Origin: Alphaproteobacteria bacterium
GTDB taxonomy: Bacteria; Pseudomonadota; Alphaproteobacteria; DSM-16000; Inquilinaceae
Direction of reading: 5' to 3'
Assembly (NCBI GenBank): GCA_028277405.1
Contig: JANQGH010000062.1
Coordinates: 1 to 64,000 of the forward strand
DNA length: 64,000 bases
The notes under the pieces were generated by a model. That model had not been told where the DNA came from. It searched no databases and worked only from the letters and a program-made list of their open reading frames with translations. This document shows positions 60,882 to 64,000 of this stretch, piece after piece. The position numbers and the translations under genes were made by a program. Every line of letters starts with the position of its first letter. The first letter of the stretch is position 1.

Positions 60882-61256
60882 ATGAGCTTTACGCCCGAGC
60901 ATTTCACCGTCTGGGCCGAGATCCCCGTCAGCGATCTGGACAACGCGATCACGTTTTACGGCAAGGTCTTCGACATGGACCTGAAGCGCGACGAAACCGG
61001 CCCCAACCCCATGGCCATGTTCCCGACCGCCGACCCGACCAAGGGCATCGCCGGCCATCTCTACGAGGGCAAGCCGTCCGCCGAGGGGTCCGGCCCCACG
61101 GTCCATTTCGCCTGCCCGGACACGCTGGAGGCCACGATGGGCCGCGTGAACGACGCCGGCGGCCGCGTGCTGTCCGACATCATCACCATCCCGGCCGGCC
61201 GCTTCGCCTATTGCATCGATCCTGACGGCAACTCCATCGGCCTGTTTTCCACCTGA
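60882..61256 (+). CDS. VOC (glyoxalase/bleomycin-resistance) family protein
   Basis: A 124-residue single-subunit VOC protein with two beta-alpha-beta-beta-beta halves: FTVWAEIPVSDLDNAITFYGKVF at the start and FAYCIDPDGNSIGLFST at the end. VOC proteins bind a metal and act as lyases, epimerases, dioxygenases or drug-binding proteins. GGAG before the ATG at 60882 selects this start over two upstream Met codons. No substrate can be assigned. Confidence 0.88.
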   Translation: MSFTPEHFTVWAEIPVSDLDNAITFYGKVFDMDLKRDETGPNPMAMFPTADPTKGIAGHLYEGKPSAEGSGPTVHFACPDTLEATMGRVNDAGGRVLSDIITIPAGRFAYCIDPDGNSIGLFST

Positions 61257-61328
61257 CCAGCCCCCCCCATCGGCCGGAACGGCGCACTCAGCGCCTCGGC
61301 ACTGATGCAGCCATGTCCCCGGGGCAAA

Positions 61329-61350
61329 GGGCCCGCCGAAAGGCGGGCCC
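61329..61350. terminator. GC-rich hairpin with GAAA tetraloop
   Basis: GGGCCCGCC (61329-61337) pairs with GGCGGGCCC (61342-61350) around a GAAA tetraloop when read on the plus strand, 73 bp after the VOC stop. It is very stable, but the T-run expected of an intrinsic terminator is missing on both strands, so it may stabilise a 3' end or terminate weakly. Confidence 0.5.
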
Positions 61351-61486
61351 AAAACCGCTGACACGGCGCGGATCGATCGTGATCGCCGTTATCCGGACGC
61401 TTTGGGGTCGTTGTTCGGGCGCCGTTCCGACAACCATGTACGCCAAATGACTTAATTCATGAGAATTGGCCTAGGAGACTTATTGG

Positions 61487-61879
61487 ATGATTGAAGGAAG
61501 CTGCTGTTGCGGAGCGGTCAAGTTCCAGCTCTCGTCCGCACCCTCGATGATGGGTACGTGCCATTGTTCGCGGTGCCGCAAGGCGGGGGCCAGCACGATT
61601 GTCTTCGTCAAAAAGGAAGACCTGATCTGGGTTCAGGGCAAGGAACAGGTGGCGCTCTATAAGCCTGGTCCCCCTTACAAATATGGCAGATGTTTCTGTA
61701 AAGTCTGCGGCAGTTCCCTTGGCGAAATCCTCTCCGACGAGGATAGTTTTCCGATTGCCGCAAACGCGCTCGACACGGAAATCGGCCTCAAGAACCAGTT
61801 TCACGAGTTTGCCTCCGAGAGGCCTTCCTGGTCCGAGATCTGTGACGATGCTCCCCAGTCCGAAGGTCACCCTTCGTAG
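61487..61879 (+). CDS. GFA family (glutathione-dependent formaldehyde-activating/CENP-V) protein
   Basis: A 130-residue zinc-binding GFA-domain protein. Cysteine sets are GSCCCGAVKF (Cys6, Cys8), TCHCSRCRKAG (Cys25, Cys27, Cys30) and FCKVCGSSLG (Cys71, Cys74). Most members are not true formaldehyde-activating enzymes and have unknown roles. AGGAG precedes the ATG. Its base composition is slightly AT-richer than its neighbours, and it stands alone. Confidence 0.9.
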   Translation: MIEGSCCCGAVKFQLSSAPSMMGTCHCSRCRKAGASTIVFVKKEDLIWVQGKEQVALYKPGPPYKYGRCFCKVCGSSLGEILSDEDSFPIAANALDTEIGLKNQFHEFASERPSWSEICDDAPQSEGHPS

Positions 61880-62091
61880 TCGCGAGAGCGCGGCCGATTT
61901 CTTACCGAAAGCGCATTGAAAACAGCGGCAGACACGTCAGGCGTTGCCGGCTGCCATGCCTCATCTACGGCGCAGGCAAGGGCCCGATAGCGCTGTCAGA
62001 TGTTCAGGCACCTTGGGTTGGATCGCGCCCGTCCTTGACCGCCTTGAGACGGCAAATTGATATCTTCGGCCAAGTCGGTATCGTCATCGGC

Positions 62092-63123
62092 ATGATTGTC
62101 CAGGCGAGAACGCGTCCGGTCACCAGCCTGAGGCTGCTGTGCGATGCCGCCGCGACGCACGGCATCGACGCGGCGGCCTGTCTTGAGGACACGGGCATCA
62201 CGGTCGAAGACCTGGCGGACGCGGCGTCGCTGCACACGACCCAGCAGGAACTGCAGGCGATCGAGAACTATGTCCGGCTCGCGCCCGACAATGTCGGGCT
62301 GGGCTGGGGCGTGGGCCAGGCCATGCATGTCAACGCGTTCGGCGTCTGGGGGTTCGCCATCCTCACCAGCCCGACCCTGAGGTCGGCCATCCAAACTTCG
62401 CTGGACTACATCAAGCTGTCCTTCGTGATTGCGGACATGAGGCTGGCGGAAGACGGATCGAGGGGCGGGCTGGTCTTCGACATGACCGGGCTTGCGCCGA
62501 CCGTGCATCGGTTTCTTCTGGAACGGCATTCGGCCGTCGCCGTGAACTTTATCAGGGCACTCGTCCAACAGCCGGAAGCCGCGGACTTTCGCATTGAGAC
62601 ACCGGAGGGCGACCAAGACTACGCCGCCCGGCTATCCGGCATCAGCGGCATCCCCGTTGTGACCGGGATGCAGGCGCACGCGCTGACCTTCGACGCCGAA
62701 CTGCTTGACCAGCCCTTGCCCAAATCCGATCCGATTTCGCTGAGGTTCTGCCTGGAGCAGTGCAAGGCCCTGGCGGAGCAGAACGACAACGCCCTGCCGC
62801 CCTGGTCGCAGAAGGTGCGCGACGCGATCATCGACGACATCGGGTCGGACCAGAAGATCGAGGACATCTCGGAGAAACTGACCGTCACGGAGCGGACCCT
62901 GCGGCGGCGGCTGACAGAGGAAGGAACCTCGTTTCGCGAACTCTACACCGACATCCGCATGGCCCTGGCGCACGAGTTGCTGGAAACGGCGGGGCTGAAT
63001 GTTGAGACTGTCGCATGGCGCGTCGGGTACGCCGAGCCGGCGAGCTTTGCGCGGGCGTTTGCCAAGAAGTTCGGGACAACCCCAGGCGACGTTCGCCGGT
63101 CGAATTCGCGCCAGGTCGCTTGA
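62092..63123 (+). CDS. AraC family transcriptional regulator
   Basis: About 343 residues. An N-terminal Arabinose_bd-type ligand domain (VTSLRLLCDAAATHGIDAAACL onward) precedes the C-terminal AraC double HTH, with TERTLRRRLTEEGTSFREL as HTH1 and ETVAWRVGYAEPASFARAFAKKFG as HTH2. This organisation is that of OruR/ArgR-like AraC activators. An upstream TTG at 62035 would add 19 residues; I prefer the ATG at 62092. Its likely targets are the convergent tautomerase genes or genes outside the window. Confidence 0.9.
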   Translation: MIVQARTRPVTSLRLLCDAAATHGIDAAACLEDTGITVEDLADAASLHTTQQELQAIENYVRLAPDNVGLGWGVGQAMHVNAFGVWGFAILTSPTLRSAIQTSLDYIKLSFVIADMRLAEDGSRGGLVFDMTGLAPTVHRFLLERHSAVAVNFIRALVQQPEAADFRIETPEGDQDYAARLSGISGIPVVTGMQAHALTFDAELLDQPLPKSDPISLRFCLEQCKALAEQNDNALPPWSQKVRDAIIDDIGSDQKIEDISEKLTVTERTLRRRLTEEGTSFRELYTDIRMALAHELLETAGLNVETVAWRVGYAEPASFARAFAKKFGTTPGDVRRSNSRQVA

Positions 63124-63145
63124 CTGAAGGGGGGCGTTCTCAACG

Positions 63146-63544
63146 TCAGGATATGGCGCCCTGATGGGCCTCCAGCCACCTGTCTTCCTCGCCCGGTTCC
63201 GGCAGAACATCGCCGCCCTCCATGACCCAGCTTGCCGGCACGTCGGTGGTATCCACGACAATCTCGCTCAACGGGACGCCGGCGCGCCGATGAAGGGAGG
63301 CCTTGATGCGGTCGACGAGTGCCTGTTTTTGCTCGACGGTTCGGCCGCCGCGCAGGCTTGCGAACAGGAAAACGCTCTTGCCGTTGATCGGCAGTTGCGG
63401 GGCATCTTCGAAAAAGAACGCGTGCACGAAACCGCGTGGCGCGCCGGTGATCTCACAATGGATGTCGGTGATGTCCGCCGCGATTTTGGGCTTGGCCGTT
63501 TCCGGGATCGTGCCGCTGACGGCATTGCACATGTAAAGAGGCAT
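63146..63544 (-). CDS. Tautomerase superfamily protein, cis-CaaD-like
   Basis: A 132-residue double-length tautomerase. After Met removal, Pro1 is N-terminal (MPLYMCN), His28 lies in DIHCEITG, and Arg64/Arg67 in SLRGGRT occupy the positions of the cis-3-chloroacrylate dehalogenase arginine pair, with WVMEGGDVLPEPGEE near the C-terminus. This residue set suggests hydratase/dehalogenase-type or promiscuous tautomerase activity (a Cg10062-like enzyme) rather than 4-oxalocrotonate tautomerase. It follows another tautomerase-like gene by 14 bp. Confidence 0.86.
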   Translation of the reverse strand: MPLYMCNAVSGTIPETAKPKIAADITDIHCEITGAPRGFVHAFFFEDAPQLPINGKSVFLFASLRGGRTVEQKQALVDRIKASLHRRAGVPLSEIVVDTTDVPASWVMEGGDVLPEPGEEDRWLEAHQGAIS

Positions 63545-63558
63545 CGGGTGTTCCCCAC

Positions 63559-63873
63559 TTAACTTGGGTTTCGGATCGAGGTCACGACCTCATGCGCCGA
63601 TCGTCCGGTCTGGCGCATGCAGATGTCCGCCAGTTGCCTCAGCAACGACACGCGCTCTTTGTCCGCCAAATCTCGGTTGGCGTGCAGGGACGCGATGACG
63701 GTGGTTGACGGCCGGGCGGCGGTAAAGCCGCTGCCGGTCGGGACCACGATCCAGTCGATATCGGCGGGGGCGTTGAAGGCGCGCCGCGTGAAGCCACCGA
63801 TCTCGGACCTCAGGGCCCGCTCGGCTGCCTTCGAAACCTGCCCCTCCTGGACAATGCACATGACGGGTATCAT
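63559..63873 (-). CDS. Tautomerase-like protein without Pro1
   Basis: About 104 residues starting MIPVMCIVQEGQVS. The pattern IGGFTRRAFNAPADIDWIVVPTGSGFTAARPSTTVIASLHA fits one tautomerase-fold domain, but after Met the second residue is Ile, so the catalytic Pro1 is not N-terminal. AAGGAGC before the ATG at 63873 fixes the start. It is cotranscribed with the cis-CaaD-like gene and may be its partner subunit or an inactive paralogue. Confidence 0.75.
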   Translation of the reverse strand: MIPVMCIVQEGQVSKAAERALRSEIGGFTRRAFNAPADIDWIVVPTGSGFTAARPSTTVIASLHANRDLADKERVSLLRQLADICMRQTGRSAHEVVTSIRNPS

Positions 63874-63901
63874 GGTTTCTGCTCCTTGAAAAACTGCCGG
63901 T

Positions 63902-64000
63902 TCAAGCAAACGAGATCGCGCGATTGCCGGTGGCGACCGATTGCAAGATCTGGGTCACTTGGGCTTTACGCATCACGCGCGGCACGGCGTAGGAAGACCG
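63902..64000 (-). CDS. C-terminal end of an unidentified protein, cut by the window edge
   Basis: An open frame of 32 codons runs from the window edge to the stop at 63902, ending QSVATGNRAISFA. It is on the same strand as, and 28 bp upstream of, the tautomerase-like gene, so it is probably the preceding gene of that operon. Too short to identify. Confidence 0.45.
   Translation of the reverse strand, partial: RSSYAVPRVMRKAQVTQILQSVATGNRAISFA

Noticed and set aside
1..64000. tRNA, rRNA, CRISPR array, insertion sequence or phage genes
   Set aside because: Looked for on both strands by eye; no convincing candidate was seen. A covariance or profile search could still reveal small RNAs.

Overview
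The window is GC-rich, densely coding chromosomal DNA, most likely from a metabolically versatile alphaproteobacterium. This is inferred from codon bias, the abundance of ABC uptake systems, CaiB/BaiF CoA-transferases, MmgE/PrpD proteins and GntR/LysR regulators. There is no rRNA, tRNA, CRISPR array, phage gene or insertion sequence that I can recognise. Almost every gene is transport, catabolism or local regulation.

Layout. 0-7 kb: a LysR regulator divergent from a methyltransferase, then a CUT2-type sugar ABC operon (FGGY kinase, periplasmic binding protein, double-NBD ATPase, permease) preceded by a two-part inverted repeat. 7-9.7 kb: an orphan 4'-phosphopantetheinyl transferase, an AT-rich intergenic stretch, a DapA-family aldolase/lyase and a GAF protein. 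9.7-38 kb: a large catabolic island in four transcription units around one GntR/UTRA regulator. Unit A is MmgE/PrpD, an AMP-dependent CoA ligase and an amidase. Unit B is a MaoC hydratase, an acyl-CoA dehydrogenase and two CaiB CoA-transferases. Unit C is a HapK-like protein, an SDR, a PuuE-type deacetylase, MmgE/PrpD and a Rieske protein. Unit D is a dipeptide-type ABC transporter, an SDR, a GMC oxidoreductase, a serine hydrolase, an enoyl-CoA hydratase and DoxX. A CUT1 transporter plus nucleoside hydrolase operon lies between units C and D.

The main discovery is that all four units carry a near-identical palindrome, core ATTTGTCCGGACAAAT, immediately upstream of the first gene. It overlaps the -10 region of a recognisable TTGACA-type promoter. 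The GT-N4-AC core has the spacing known for HutC/UTRA GntR operators, so the GntR at 14.0 kb probably represses all four units as one regulon for uptake and CoA-dependent degradation of an unidentified substrate.

38-44 kb: two tandem SDR-fold proteins without the catalytic YxxxK, a LysR, a DMT exporter, MetA (with Glu111, suggesting acetyl-CoA use), a hemerythrin and a GNAT. 44-54.6 kb: an autotransporter with ten 26-residue repeats, a gamma-glutamyltransferase, an N-formylglutamate amidohydrolase and a divergently arranged dipeptide ABC transporter. A near-identical dyad (TTGACATGKCAA) lies in both divergent promoter regions here. 54.6-64 kb: a previously invisible 42-residue membrane protein, an oxidoreductase, an XRE regulator/membrane protein pair with two perfect operators 42 bp apart, MarR, an orphan amino-acid binding protein, an APH(6)-like kinase divergent from an MFS transporter, VOC and GFA proteins, an AraC regulator and two tautomerase-fold proteins.
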